A stretch of 64,000 nucleotides of DNA from Lycocorax pyrrhopterus obiensis (taxonomy: Eukaryota; Chordata; Aves; Passeriformes; Paradisaeidae): contig JACSVZ010000007.1 in the NCBI GenBank assembly GCA_014706295.1, positions 55,194,975-55,258,974 of the forward strand, read 5' to 3'. The translations under genes and the position numbers were made by a program. The notes beneath the pieces were generated by a model. It ran no database searches and was not told the origin of the DNA. It saw only the letters and a list, made by a program, of their open reading frames with translations. Below, in pieces: positions 37,901 through 50,150 of this stretch; positions within the stretch are counted from its first letter, which is position 1; each line of letters begins with the position of its first letter.

Positions 37901-38083
37901 GTGTAGAGACTTCATCCACGTCTTAATAATGAAAAACCATGGAGTGTTAAAGAAAAGCTCTGGTTCAGCATGTATTAGTATTTTGACAGCACCCTATACT
38001 TGTGCCAAGCCCTGTCAGCTTCGTCTCTACGAGTGCAACAGCCCAGCAATGTCCTTATAGAGCCAGGGTGCATATAAACAGAG

Positions 38084-38385
38084 AATAATAGAAATGTCAG
38101 GCTGGAAAGGACTTTGAGAAGTAGCTGAATCCACTGCTCTGCGCTGACACAATGTGGGTCTCTTCTGGAGCTGCCAAAAATCTTGAGGCACGTGTAAGGA
38201 CAGTATGGGAGATTATATGACGTCTCTTGGCAGCCTTACTCTAGTGTGTCACAAGCTCTAGTGGTAGAAAGTTTTCCTAGTCATCATTCCAAATCTTTTT
38301 AGATGCAATTAAGCTGATTCTTTATGTTTACTCTATAAACACAGGAAGATGTTTGCGTAATTGACCTTCCTTTCTTAATTTTTTT
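38084..38385 (-). mobile_element. Old CR1 fragment, minus strand
   Basis: Read on the plus strand, the left end AATAGAAATGTCAGGCTGGA followed by AAGGACTTTGAG is the reverse complement of a CR1 3' end. Further right, TCTCTTGGCAGCC, then GTGGTAGAAAGTTTTCCTA and a diverged run ending near ATTAAGC match the 5'-ward part of the CR1 3' region in the same orientation. Divergence is clearly greater than in the copy at 48607. The right edge is uncertain: AATTGACCTTCC at about 38360 may still belong. Confidence 0.75.
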
Positions 38386-41300
38386 TTTTAGTTACTTTTT
38401 TTTTCTGTAATATTTGGGAAAAAATTTGACTTCAGTTAAAGGGCATGGATCAAATATGTCAGAGACAAGCAGGGAAAACAACTTAGTGACTGGAATCATT
38501 CTTCATTCCATAGTTGAAACTGGATGTTTTGTCATGGTATTTTTAGTGCTAGTGGTCCATTTCCTCAAGAGAGCCAAGTAAAGTGGTCAGCTTGCACACA
38601 ATTTTCTGATTACATATGGGAATATTATGTTGACAAACAAGAACTTATTGCTCCACCATCATTTTGAAGTACCACCTACTCTTCACAATGAAGCATTTAT
38701 AAAGCAGACCCTATTTCCAGAGCATTTCATTTTCGCATGACTAATTGCATGTAATGAGTTACAATAGCAATTTGTTTCTCTTGAAAGATGTTGCCCACAT
38801 CTCTCATGCCATATATTGATTTGTCTGGAGACAGTTAATGAAAGGAGACTGTTTGAGACACAGTTTTATTTGAAAGATCATCTGCAGGCGCGGCAAGAAG
38901 AATATAAGTAATTGCAAGACAGTGGAAAAGAAAAAAAAAGACAATCTGATAAACACACTTCCAACTCTGGCTTCTTCCAGGGCAGCTCTCAGCTGGTGAT
39001 GTTCAAACTTCCCCGACTGCCAGATATTCACTTAAATGGGATTCATGGATGTTGAGAGCCAAATGGTTTTCTTACCATTGGTTGGCTGGAAAACATTAAA
39101 CTGAATTCAAAATGGATCGTTTATAATAAAAAATGTATTTCTGAAGTTTTCAGAGAAACAATCTATCTACTAAAATAATTCATCTCTTCAGCGTTTCAAG
39201 ATTGTTTTTCATAATAGTAATGGGCCACTTGAACCTTCACAAATGACTTGATAGTAGAGAATAGTACAGAAAAGCAATAGCTGTTTTATAACTGCACCTT
39301 CCTTTCTGAGTGATTCCTCTATCTCCTCTCAGTTTTTTTCCTCTTCTGTTGTGTTCTGACCTTTGCATTTGTTGTATTTTTCCTGTTATAAGCAAGAAAC
39401 CATTTTTTATTTGATTTAGAGCAGTAATGTGTGATTGACTGGACACACTGCTTTATTACTGAGGAGATGACTGGCCCTCTCCCAAACACCTACAAGGGCA
39501 TGCAAGCCAAGAAGCAATACCTTTATGCAAATAAAATAAACTAAAATCTCTGATTTAAGTTTTATTCCTGCGACAGTGTCCTATGGTTTAGTGTTAGATT
39601 TGTTGTCTGTTTAATCACAATTGAAGAAGTATTTGCAAATCCAATTTCTCAAGAACTCCATCTGACAAGTCCAAGTCTAATATATTTTTCTTGGGCAGAA
39701 ATCTGAGTCAGCAACTGAAGGAGCATATACTGTGTTATGATGTGATGTAGCAGAGTGTGGAATATCCCTTTTGGGGCTGTGTTTTAAGAAAGAGGTGACA
39801 AAAGAGGAGGTGAGAAGAGTTCGTGGAAATCAACACAAAGAGTAAGAAAACATGGCTAATGAAGGAGGGCTGAGTAATTTTATTTCATTTCTCTAAGGAT
39901 GAGACTGAGATGGACTTTAAGATACCATTGTGCACTTTTTAGGCCCTCTAGTTAGGGCAAATAATGTAACTGGCTGAAATGATTTCATGTAAGAGACAGT
40001 AAGAGTCAAATATAGCATATACAATGCCTCCCACCCCTAAGAAAAAAATAGTTTGCCTTGTTCCTGGTGTGAATTAGCATAATCCATAAAAATAACTTGT
40101 GTTTACTTTGGGCTGAGGCTTTTTTTCTGAGTGTGAACTGAGAAGTGCCCTTTATCTCTTCAGCCTTTTGTTCTGAAACTCCGTTTTGAACTCCTACTTG
40201 GAGGTCACCACTGGGATATGCCATCATGCTGGTAGCTCTATGAGGAAACACATGTCCCTAAGGTGATTCCAAAAACACAACAACAAAACTAAGGGCAGAC
40301 AAGAAGTCTGAGTGCTGTATAGGGTCAGTGAGAGAAGGAAGCTAAAATTGGGGTTCCTCATTTTGGCCTTTTGGAGATCATAGCAATTTTCAAACCAAAG
40401 GTTAATTTGTCACCCAAATGTGTGTATTGTAAATTGGGGCATCAAAAGTGCTGCCACCTTGGGTGTGTGTTTAGTGTGACCATGACACCAAAGCACAGAG
40501 GGTCTGCTCTTGGCAGCACTTGGTGTAGGCATCAGTCATAAGTGAGCTAATCCCTTTTAAGAACTGACTGTAAATAATTCTTTCTGACTTTACCTTGGCA
40601 GGGTGCAGTGCTAATTTATTTATTTAGCTTGCTGCTTAGTTTTTATAAACTATAAAACAATGTGAAAATCACAAGGTGAGAGCTGATTGGGCTAATGCAC
40701 TGAAATGTGAACTCTTGCTCTTAGTTGTTAATGGAAGTGTTAAACGTGAGAGGAAAGTGAGGTGATGTTTAAAAATTAGTGTGTTGGAAGAGAATGGAAA
40801 AAGCAGGCATTTAAAGAGCTTTCCCTGAGCACCAGGGAATATGGTGATTCTCGTAGGAGCTGATAGTAAGAAAGAACCAAAGGTATGCCTGGAGCCATAT
40901 TACGGTTATCCAGCCTTGTAAAGATTTGCATTTATTTTGTGAGCAGACGATGGGGCTTTTCTATTGAGTTCTAACAGAAGTCTCAGAAGAGATCCAGTGT
41001 TAAATATTTTAGGATGATTGTCAGAATTTAGAGCTCTGTTTTCAGAGCTACCACGTGCTGTTCTGTTGAAGATTAATTGCTTTACTACTTGAAGTTTGAG
41101 TTATGTGTCTTGCTCTGGAAATTAGGATATTTTACTGTCCTATTTCAATCATTTTATCTATTGAAAAGACCAATTTAAACCTCATAGTCTTGAGTGTTTA
41201 ATTCTTTTCTGAGTAACGAGCTATCTAGAAACTTAGTTATGAAATAGAAATTAATTATGAGAAAACAAAGCACACTTCTGTGGATTGGAGAGGAAGGGAG

Positions 41301-41400
41301 TATTGTGTGCTGTTCAGTGACCTTTAGTACATCAAATTCAAATGTTTACAACACTGTTTATACTTCTATATTTGTGTATTTTAGAGGGAAAGAAACATTT
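38386..41400. other. Unique non-coding DNA
   Basis: No gene or repeat recognised. The stretch 38690-38840 is AT-rich with several homeodomain-like ATTA/TAAT cores, in the manner of many conserved non-coding elements, but conservation cannot be judged here. Confidence 0.5.
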
Positions 41401-41550
41401 AGGAATTGCTGTACTGGATTAGATTAATTGCCCATTTAGTCTAATATTCTGGGCAGTACCAGATGGATTGAAAATACATGAGAAATCTCACAATACAACA
41501 TGCCCAGCTTCTGTCAGTTGATAGGTTAAGCCTTGGAATGTGAAGCTTTG
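41401..41550 (-). mobile_element. Ancient CR1-like repeat fragment
   Basis: GGAATTGCTGTACTGGATTA, then CCATTTAGTCTAATATTCTG and CAGTACCAGATGG, followed by CCCAGCTTCTGTCAG and ATAGGTTAAG, match in order a repeat I recall as common in turtles, crocodiles and birds ('tactggatcagaccaatggtccatctagtccagtattctg ... cagtaccagatg ... cccagcttctggcagtcagagg'). I read that repeat as the reverse complement of the 3' end of an old CR1-lineage LINE. The family assignment is from memory and the copy is strongly diverged. Confidence 0.55.
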
Positions 41551-44500
41551 TGTTTATTATCAGTCTTAGAAAAAAACCCAACATGCTTAATGTGAATATT
41601 TTCTCTAGACTCTTGTCTTGAAGATGGAAGCAGACTGCAGTAATAGATTTATTCCCTGTAGACCAGGAGGGTGTTTTTTTTCTGAGACGGAGCGGCTCTC
41701 AGCTGCCCCATGGGAAGGTAGAACTCTCTCTCCCCCTTCTTGGTGCACCATCACAGCAGAGTGGAGAGCTGCTGCTGATCGTCTCAGCTTTATAGTCAGT
41801 ATTTAGATGAAGCCCCTTAATGGATGTCATAAAAATCCCAGCTAAACAGAGAGGGTGTGTTATTCATCATATCCTTGTATTGGCTGAAACCTAGAATTTT
41901 GAGTAACTTGTTTCACGCGTAGCAATTCTGGAGTTTCTGATAAAACGCAAAATAAAACTTCTAAAATGTGCTGCATTTAACTATGTATTGAACAGAGGAA
42001 GACAGCTGAGTCTCCACCTGCATGGTGCCAAGTATCCAAAATTAGAGCAAATATTGAGGACTGAAGAACCTCGAATGGGTGCCCTCAGAAGTTTGTTCCA
42101 TCTACCTTAGATGAGTGCTTAGCTCTGCTTCTCACCTTCTTTGGTTAAACTGGGCTTGTTGGCTACCTGTCACATCCATCCTTGGTGTACAAAGTACACT
42201 TCCACACTGCCTTTATGGCAGAATTGGACACACTGACCTCAGTAATGTGATTTTTTTTTCCCAAGACCAATATAACAACAGTGACCATTTAAGGGATGCT
42301 TGTAAATTATTCAGTGGAGACAAAAAGCAAATTCTAGGTCCCAGAGAAAAAGTTTTTCCTATTATAGAGAAGCTGTGGAGGGAAAAAAGTAACTTTAATT
42401 TACCTTTTGTTTTTACAAGATCTCTTAGCACTTCACTTAATTTCACATATCGCATAATACACTGGATTTTTATGGTAGCAATATTTATAGTTCAAACCAT
42501 TAATATCCCTGGAGCAGACATAATACCTAATTAAGTCAAACCAATGTTGTCTTTGGGGTCAGATTGACCAGAAGTTATAGCAGGGCACAGCTGTGACAGG
42601 GCAGGAGCAGCAGGGCAGGACTTTGCTGCTTTCATAGCTTGTACGGCAATTCAGCATTATGTCCTTAGGTAATTTTTTAATCCTTCTGGAATCAGCCAAT
42701 TCAGATGAGGAATGCAGGTAGAATTTCCTCACTCTTTTTGGGTGATCCCATAAATAAATCCCTGTTTCCTGTGATCTAGGTTAGAGTAGGATTAGTTATG
42801 GAGAACTTTGCGTGAGTAGACAAGGGAAAAGCTGGTTCATACAGAGATGCTAAATAAGTGGCAGTAATTCCAAAATGTAAAAATTATGTATCATCCAAAG
42901 TAGAAAACAGTAGTTACAAACTAGTTATAAAAGAGAAATAATCACTGAGGTAAATTACTGTTAATAATTTATTATTATAATACTAACAAAGGCAACACAA
43001 AAGCACAAAGTATATGCAAAAGAAAAAAAGAACTGATGAGTTAGAGTACAAACAGATTAAAAGAATCAAATTGCTCCATAGGATTAACTATATGTGCTTA
43101 AGAATGAGTGTCTTAAGATGGGATTTGGTTGAATAACAGCATTTTTATTCTGTAGAACATCCAGAACGTGCTTAGAGTGTGGCGCTAGAAAGCTGTTTTG
43201 GATAGGCCCAGACCACGAGGAACTGCAATTCAGTGCTAAAAAGCTGAGTGTTCTTCCTGCAGAGTCAAAGATGGTGATCCTTGTATTCAAGTTTCCCTGA
43301 GACATGCCATAGGGAATGACTTCTCCCTTTTTCTTTTTGACAAGTGTTCAGAACTTTGAAATGCAGCAGAGGAAAAGCCTTTTAGCTGTAGAAGTCGCTT
43401 GCCCTTATTGCAGGAACTGTTGTTGAGGTTTGATTAGAAATAGCGTGGTTTTTGTTAGCTGTGCTGGTGTAACTTTGTTCAGCCTGTTAGGTGGCAGCCA
43501 GGTCACTTTCCCAATGAAATCACATCTTATCCTGGCAATTGCTGGGACCTGAACAAGCAAGGAAAGTTCCTGCTGAAATATTGACGGGCAAATGTTTTCA
43601 GCTGAAGAAGTGTCATTACAATAGTTTTTTAAGGAAGTAGCTAAAAAAGCAGAGACTAACATAATTGTGATGTGCTGTTTTAGGGCATGGAGACACTTGC
43701 TAAATATAATCACCTGAGTTTGTAAAAACATTACTAATTCTCTGGTGATTGCTGACACGTTGTAAAGATTCTCTGCCTTATGCTGATGGAGGCAAAGCCT
43801 GTTTTTTGCAATGCTTGCAGGATTGTCTGTGGCTGTTCCAGGAGTGGAAGTGTCACCAGGTTATGAGTTTAGCTGGTTGGTACATACTGCTATATGGAAA
43901 AAATGAGCAACAACTGAAGAGAAAATATCACCGGACTTTTAAAATCTGGTTTTGCGTAAAACTCAGTCTGAAAGGGAGTGTTCTTGTGGCTTCACTTAAG
44001 GTTTGTGAGATGATATTTATCTGTCTGGTCATGTAGCACATGCTATACTCTTTGGAAGGCCTGCCAAGAAGGATTTACAGTAATATTTGGCAGCATGACA
44101 CAAGGGTATGGAGCAATACCTCTGAAGCATCCTCCAGAATGATAGGCTGCTTCTCAGGTGTTCGCCAAACAGTTTTATTAGTTGTGTTTGTGTGCTGTTA
44201 TTCTGGAGCTGAGTATGGATTCAGATATTAATTGCCGTGTACTCCAGTTCCTGATTTTACTTCTCTGCTGTGTCACCCATTGTTAATGAAACCTGCTTGT
44301 TACAGGGGTAACTGAGTCATACCTAAAAAATACATAAAGGTGTCACAAGCCTTAAATTAAACTTAATCTTGTAGAACACTGAAGACTATTCCAAATGTTG
44401 ACTTGAAATATATGAGCCAGAGAGCAGAGGCATAAAGCCAGATTAGGTAGTAATGTCCAGATAAATTCAAATGATCTCTAGCAGTTAAAGATGAAACTTC

Positions 44501-47500
44501 TGAAAAGATATTCTTAACTGTTTTATGTTCTGTACTGAACAATGAACCCAACAAAATTCAAAATTCGTGGTTGCCGGCTCCTTTATTCTCCTATCTGTAA
44601 GGAGTCACATGTTAACTGATTGAACTCCTCCTTTTTTTTCCACACACAAGTGCCACAGGAGCCATAATTATTCAAGTATGATTTGACAGTATGTTTGTGT
44701 AAAACTGTTGCATCTTTTTTTTTTTTTCCTGTAGTGTACTGCATTATTCCTTCTTTGGGTAGCAGAAAGTGGATTCTTTTGATTAGGCAGATCAAATGTC
44801 TGCTGAGACCAAATGAGCATAATGCTGACTGCAGGCAGGGTTTACCTTGGCTGAAAATTGGATGAAACACCCCTACCACTACTAATTGGCAGAGCCTGCC
44901 CACTCTGGGCTGTACAAACTGATATTCACCACATGGCTCTGTCGTCCTTGCCCTTCAGACCGGGGTTCTTCCCAGCCTGGCGTACAGGAGGCTCCTGGGG
45001 CAAAATGGTTGCATTTATAAGTCTTGTTCCATGACTGCTCTGTAATAGCCTGTGCTTTGGAGAGCAGTCTTGTCAGTGAAGGTTGAGGAGGCAGAATGCT
45101 TTAGGAAGGTAGGCAAAGAAGGGCTGTGGGGAAGGTTAAAGCAAAATTACCAGGAAAAATTAAAATCTCATTAAAAATTGTTAGAGTTTCAATGGCAGTG
45201 TGGAATACATGTAGAAAATACCTCTCTGGATGCTGTTTTTTGTGTTTTTAGTCTGCTGTTTCAATATCGGGGTGTCTATTGCTGGGGGCTGCTTTCATAT
45301 CAATCACCACAGCTCTCTCGCGGTGGGATAGCATGTGGCACTGTAGCTATAAGAAATTATTTCTACCAGGGCAGAAATAATGGTTTGCAGTATATCAACT
45401 TAGTTTCAGGAACACACAAGACATAATTTACATGAGCTCTCCTGACAAATAGAAAATGAACCATAGGTGCTGTTCTGCTCATGGAAGCTGAGACCGGACT
45501 GGAATATCTTTTAGTGTGAAGACTCCGTAAAAAGGTTTCTGTGATTTGTAGGCTTTCTTTGCAGCTTAGAGTTGGCATTATTTACTTTAATATGCCAACT
45601 AATTGGATCATTTGATTAATAAAAAAAGGTGTCTCAGTCCTGTAAAAATTTAATTTGTGGTAACTGCAAGGGCAATTTGAGGACACAGTAAGTTAAAAAG
45701 GTCTCAGGTGGCCCCAGCACCTCAGCTATCAGGCACAGAGATGTGATGGAATTAGATGCTTGTACAAGTGTGAACTGATTTTTATTTCTATCTGTTTCAG
45801 AAAACACCATGGATCTGGTTGAGAAGTTTCCAGCAAGACTCAGTCACAGTGTACTGTCAGTTTTTGACTGAAAATTATTACAAACTAACATAGTCATGAA
45901 AGGAGATGTCAGTGAGTGACAAGTTTTACATGAAAAATTTCTTTGAAATGGTCCACATATTCCAGGGTTACATATATTTGAAATCTCTGGATCATAAAGA
46001 TGGATTTGGTACCTGCATGCCATGAGCTTTAATGGAATCCTGCTGAAGTTTTTTGGTTTTTGGTTTTTTTTTTAAATTCAGCTGTTTTTGTTTAGGGATG
46101 TAGAGTCACAGGAAACTGCACTTTTTGTCCTTCCTTCTGAATATTGGTATAGAAAATATAGAGGGTGCAAGCAAATATTCTGGGTTAGTCACTTTAGGGG
46201 AGAAGATTTAAAGATTCAGTCTGCTGATGTCTGATCAGGAGGGTTGATAAAAGCTGTGAAGATGGTGTGGAAAAGCCTGTGTATGGAGACTTGAGTGTTT
46301 TCAGGAGGAAGAACAACACTTCAGTGCAGCATGAAGAGTTTTTCTGTAACTTGGAGTAATGGTCAAAACCCCCCCAACAAACAAAACTGGAGCAACCAGC
46401 AAGAAAAACACTTCAAAGTGAGAGAGATCAGAAACCATCCCACAGTGTTTCAGGAGAAATACCAGTATTCTTATCCTATGTGATATTTAAAACCCAAAAG
46501 CTGTTGGAATCCACAGTGGAGAAGGTTGTGGCTCTGATACAGAGCTGAATAAATCCCTTTAGTTTAACCTGTTTGGAAAAAACAAGCTGCATTTCTGCAT
46601 CCCAGGCTGATGGCGCAGAGCCAGCAGACCTAGGAAGAAAAATCATTTACTGTGTGATTTGTTCAGTACTATCACATTTTTAAAGGAGATATTTTAGGAA
46701 GAAACAGTTTCAATGGAAAAGCTCTGTAGATAAATATATGGATCTGCTTCATTTCAGAAGAATGTTTTCAAGGCTGACAACTTGGGCATGTGTTGTGGCT
46801 CTGCTGGAAATTTTATCTACTGTTGGGGTCTCGTGGTGCTGGACACAAGGTCATCAGTCTTAGCATTGCCACTTGTAAACCTCAGCAGCAGATGAGATTC
46901 AAATGTGATGTCAGTGAACCTACAGCTATGGTTTCCAATAAACTTATTATTTGAAGGCTATTAGCAGTTTAATGAGAGCAGGAGTGTAGCACAAAATGTA
47001 ATATTGGAAAACTTTATTAGAGAACCAGTTTTTTAATTCACGGTGAGAAGTGAATTTGCTTGAGAAGTGATGAAAAATTTTTAGCATCTGCACAAAATTC
47101 AAAAGGAAAAGAGGATTGATACAGCATGTGCAATTAAACAGTCACATCTAGTGTTTAATTAAATTGTTCGGTTGTAAGGTGCCACACTTCCTAAAATCTC
47201 AGAAATAATTATTGATCATCAAATATTCTGCCACTTCTTTGTTTGTCATCAGCTGAAACTGGTGAATTATTCATGGGTTTCTATTTAATACTGTAAATGC
47301 TCTTTCTTGTGATTGGTATCTGTGTCAAATGTCTAAATGTAGGTTGTTTTATTTCTTACCATCCCAGTACAAGCCTTGGCTTGCCTCACGGGGCATGCTT
47401 GTCCCTCCTTGTCACTCTAGAGTAGGACAAGTCCTGCATTTTTTTTCCCAGACAAAATACACAATAGCTTCTCTGGACGATGTTGCATGAGAAAAGATGA

Positions 47501-48606
47501 TTTTAGTGCATAGAAATTATGAGATACGGTTTGTTTTTTTTTAAGTTTAATAAGCTAAGCAGGAGAAGGGAAAAACCTTCACAGTCAAGTTTTCTCGGAA
47601 GAGAAAAGCCAACAACTGCTCTAATTTACCACAGTATTTGCATATTTTGCATTATAGTTGTGCAAACAGGAGAGATTTAATCCTGCCTTTAAGCATATCT
47701 TCATAAATGCATTATAAAGCCTTCCAGAAAGAATAAAATTGGCTGGAAATATATAGCCTTTTTTAGGCATATCAAATTTATTTTAGTCTGTTCAGTGAAT
47801 GTTTATAATCAGCACACATTTGCACTTCTTGGTAAGAGCATTTTAGCAAACTTTATATTTAAAGCCTTTTTTTTCCTTTTTTCAATTCGCATTTTTATGT
47901 CTGAGCCAACACATGACTACATTTGTGTCTCCATGTGAATAAATAATGAAATAAACAAAGAGCAAGTTATTTGCTCATGAAGTAACTTTATCAACTATTT
48001 TCAAACTCACTTGGAGGAAGCTTCTCTCAGTGTTTGGTGTCAATGTCAAGGTGTAAAAAATAGTTTCTGTGGTGGTATAAAGAATGGTTTATTTTGATGC
48101 TATGATACTACTCCTTGAATTAAAGTGGCAAAGCAACTATGCTGAGACAAAGGGCCTCTTTTTTTTTTTTCCCCTCCTCACTGTTTCCTCTGGTGCTGCG
48201 CTAGCTCTGTGAATGATGTTAACTCCTATAAAACTAAACTTCAGGGATAATATTTTTCCTGTTAGGCAAGCCCTTTGATTTCTGGGAAGACAGGTGAGGG
48301 TTTTGGCACATCCATGCAGCCTGCAGATACTTTACATGGATATTGAGTTTGTGAAATTCCATCCAGCTAGGGACTGAGATTATGTCCTTGTAAGAAGCCC
48401 TCTCTCTTCTACCTGTGAGGCTTGAATGGGTTCAGATGTAGGTGGGATATGTGAACAATTCTAAGCTATTAATTTTGAAGTGAAAGAGGGCTGTCAGGAA
48501 AACATGAAAGTTGTTGCTCTCTGCCCTGACTGCTCTAAGTCTGAATGGATTCTTACAGTACTGAAGGACTGAGGTGAAATGTAGACATGAGCACACATCG
48601 GGAGTC
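41551..48606. other. Unique non-coding DNA
   Basis: No gene recognised. The largest open frame of the window (42115-42534, 139 codons, plus strand) opens on GTG and has no recognised domain. T runs occur at 44715-44727 and 48159-48170. The stretches 47040-47340 and 47590-47880 are even, AT-rich and low in repeats, and look like candidates for conserved non-coding DNA on texture alone. Confidence 0.55.
45570..45600. repeat. Hairpin, 9-base arms
   Basis: AGTTGGCAT at 45570-45578 pairs exactly with ATGCCAACT at 45592-45600 across a 13-base AT-rich loop. A half-site pair TTGGC/GCCAA is included, the core recognised by NFI factors. Use as such is inference. Confidence 0.6.
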
Positions 48607-48779
48607 AGAATATCCTGAGCTGGAAGGGACCCACAGGGATCATCGAGTCCAGCTCTTGGCCCTGCACTGGACAACCCCAAGAATAACACCATGTGTTGTA
48701 GAGCATCGTTCAAACACTTCTTGAATTCTAGCAGACTTTGTGCTGTGACCACTTCCCTGGGGACCCCACTCCAATGCTG
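48607..48779 (-). mobile_element. CR1 LINE fragment, minus strand, relatively young
   Basis: The plus strand reads TCAGAATATCCTGAGCTGGA, then AGGGACCCACAGGGATCATC, then GAGTCCAGCTCTTGGCCCTG, and later TGTGCTGTGACCACTTCCCT. This is the reverse complement of the 3' end of a common bird CR1 type, running without large gaps. It is the best-preserved CR1 tail in the window. The element is 5'-truncated, ending near 48779 after 'ggggaccccactccaatgct'. It lies about 45 kb from, and in opposite orientation to, the similar tail at 3190-3262. Confidence 0.92.
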
Positions 48780-50122
48780 GTCTAAAAAAGAATTAGGGCC
48801 TGGGCCAAGTTACAGGTTGTTGCTTTATTTCTGTCAGGGAGATTTATGAGAAAGTATCTTTCTCCTTTGGTTGCAGAGTCGATTTTTGTAGTTGTTCCCC
48901 ACTGGCTTTTTGGACATTTGCCTGCCCATTTCGTACCCAAGTCATGTATCTGTGGTGAGTCAAAAGGCTGGACAGAAGAGTGAGGGATCAGTTTAAAAAC
49001 ACCACTCCTGAGAAATACCTTATTTTTGTCCAAATCTCTGAATGTCAACATTGCCCTTTCCACAGGAGGGCCACTCTAGCCCTGCTGTCACAGACCCCCT
49101 GCAGCTGCTGGGGTGGGGTACAGATGCCTTTCTTCACTGTAATCTCCACAGGAATTTCACTTTTATGCACTTTCCAGATAGGCCATGTCTGTGAGGGCTG
49201 AGGGGATGAGCAGCTCACATGCTGCTGTGTGAGGAAGCCAGGGCAGAAGGTAACAAAGCCAGCTGCTATACCATTAACATGGGGCATAAAATACAGCATT
49301 GGTATATGTGCCTGTCATTTTTGCAATACACTGACAAAGTAAGATTTCTATTGATTTAACCTTCCTGCTGGTCTAACCTCAATTGTTATGAAGTTCTTCT
49401 GCAATTTGGAGTTGTGAGTGATAGAGCTTAACTATGCTCAAAATAGAAAAATATTAAAAAAAAAAAAGAACCAAAAAAGCACATCCAGATGCTGTTTTGC
49501 TTTGTTTTATTTCTGCAAGTGGGAAGTGTGTTCATCATGAGACAGTGTGTCTAGGCCAAGTTACAGCATTTGACTTCAAGTTGTCATTCCAAAAGAGACA
49601 GCCACTTACATGTTTCTCTGTAAACAAATAGGCAGAAAACCAAGATTTTTCTAAGAAACTCATCACAAAGGAGAAATGGCTTAGACACTGCAGTAATCCA
49701 GGGTGGTATGTCTGCTCTTCCTGTGGAGAACTTTATAGCTTGTTTACCAAGCTGAAATCTGTCTCTCACTTTACCAAATGCTTCCCAAGATGCTGACTTT
49801 GTCTAACCGTGTCCCCTCCATTCTTCACTGTTTATTTCTCTTCCTGCCAGGATTCCAGAGTTGTTTGCATGTTTTCAATATGACTCCTCTGTAGTTTATT
49901 TCCAGCACAGTTTTCTATCTCTGTCTTCTAGGCTAAGTGTTCACTGTCAAAGATGGCAGGCTGTGCAAAAGTTCTGCCTCACCTCCACAAACACGGAGAG
50001 TGTAATTGCCCCCAGGTACTGGCTCAGTGGAGAGTGATGGTGCAGATATTTGAGGCCCAACAGGTGACTTAGGGTTGATGGATCAACAGCAGTGATAAGT
50101 ATTGTGACCAGTGGAGTAGTGA
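48780..50122. other. Unique non-coding DNA
   Basis: No gene recognised. An A-rich stretch lies at about 49457-49482. Open frames on both strands (up to 93 codons) overlap and show no domain. Confidence 0.55.
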
Positions 50123-50150
50123 GATAGATAGATAGATAGATAGATAGATA
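50123..50150. repeat. (GATA)7 microsatellite
   Basis: Seven perfect GATA units, then TATGTG. It is likely polymorphic in length. Confidence 0.95.

Larger units (their letters stand above)
31561..38083. other. Unique non-coding DNA with two perfect palindromes
   Basis: No gene or repeat family recognised. Perfect palindromes at 32516-32533 and 34910-34925 are listed separately. The area 36000-36120 is purine-rich. Open frames (up to about 93 codons) show no domain. Confidence 0.55.

Noticed and set aside
42115..42534. Longest open frame (139 codons, +)
   Set aside because: Opens on GTG, has no recognisable domain, is partly open on the other strand too (42213-42455), and no splice or promoter context supports it.
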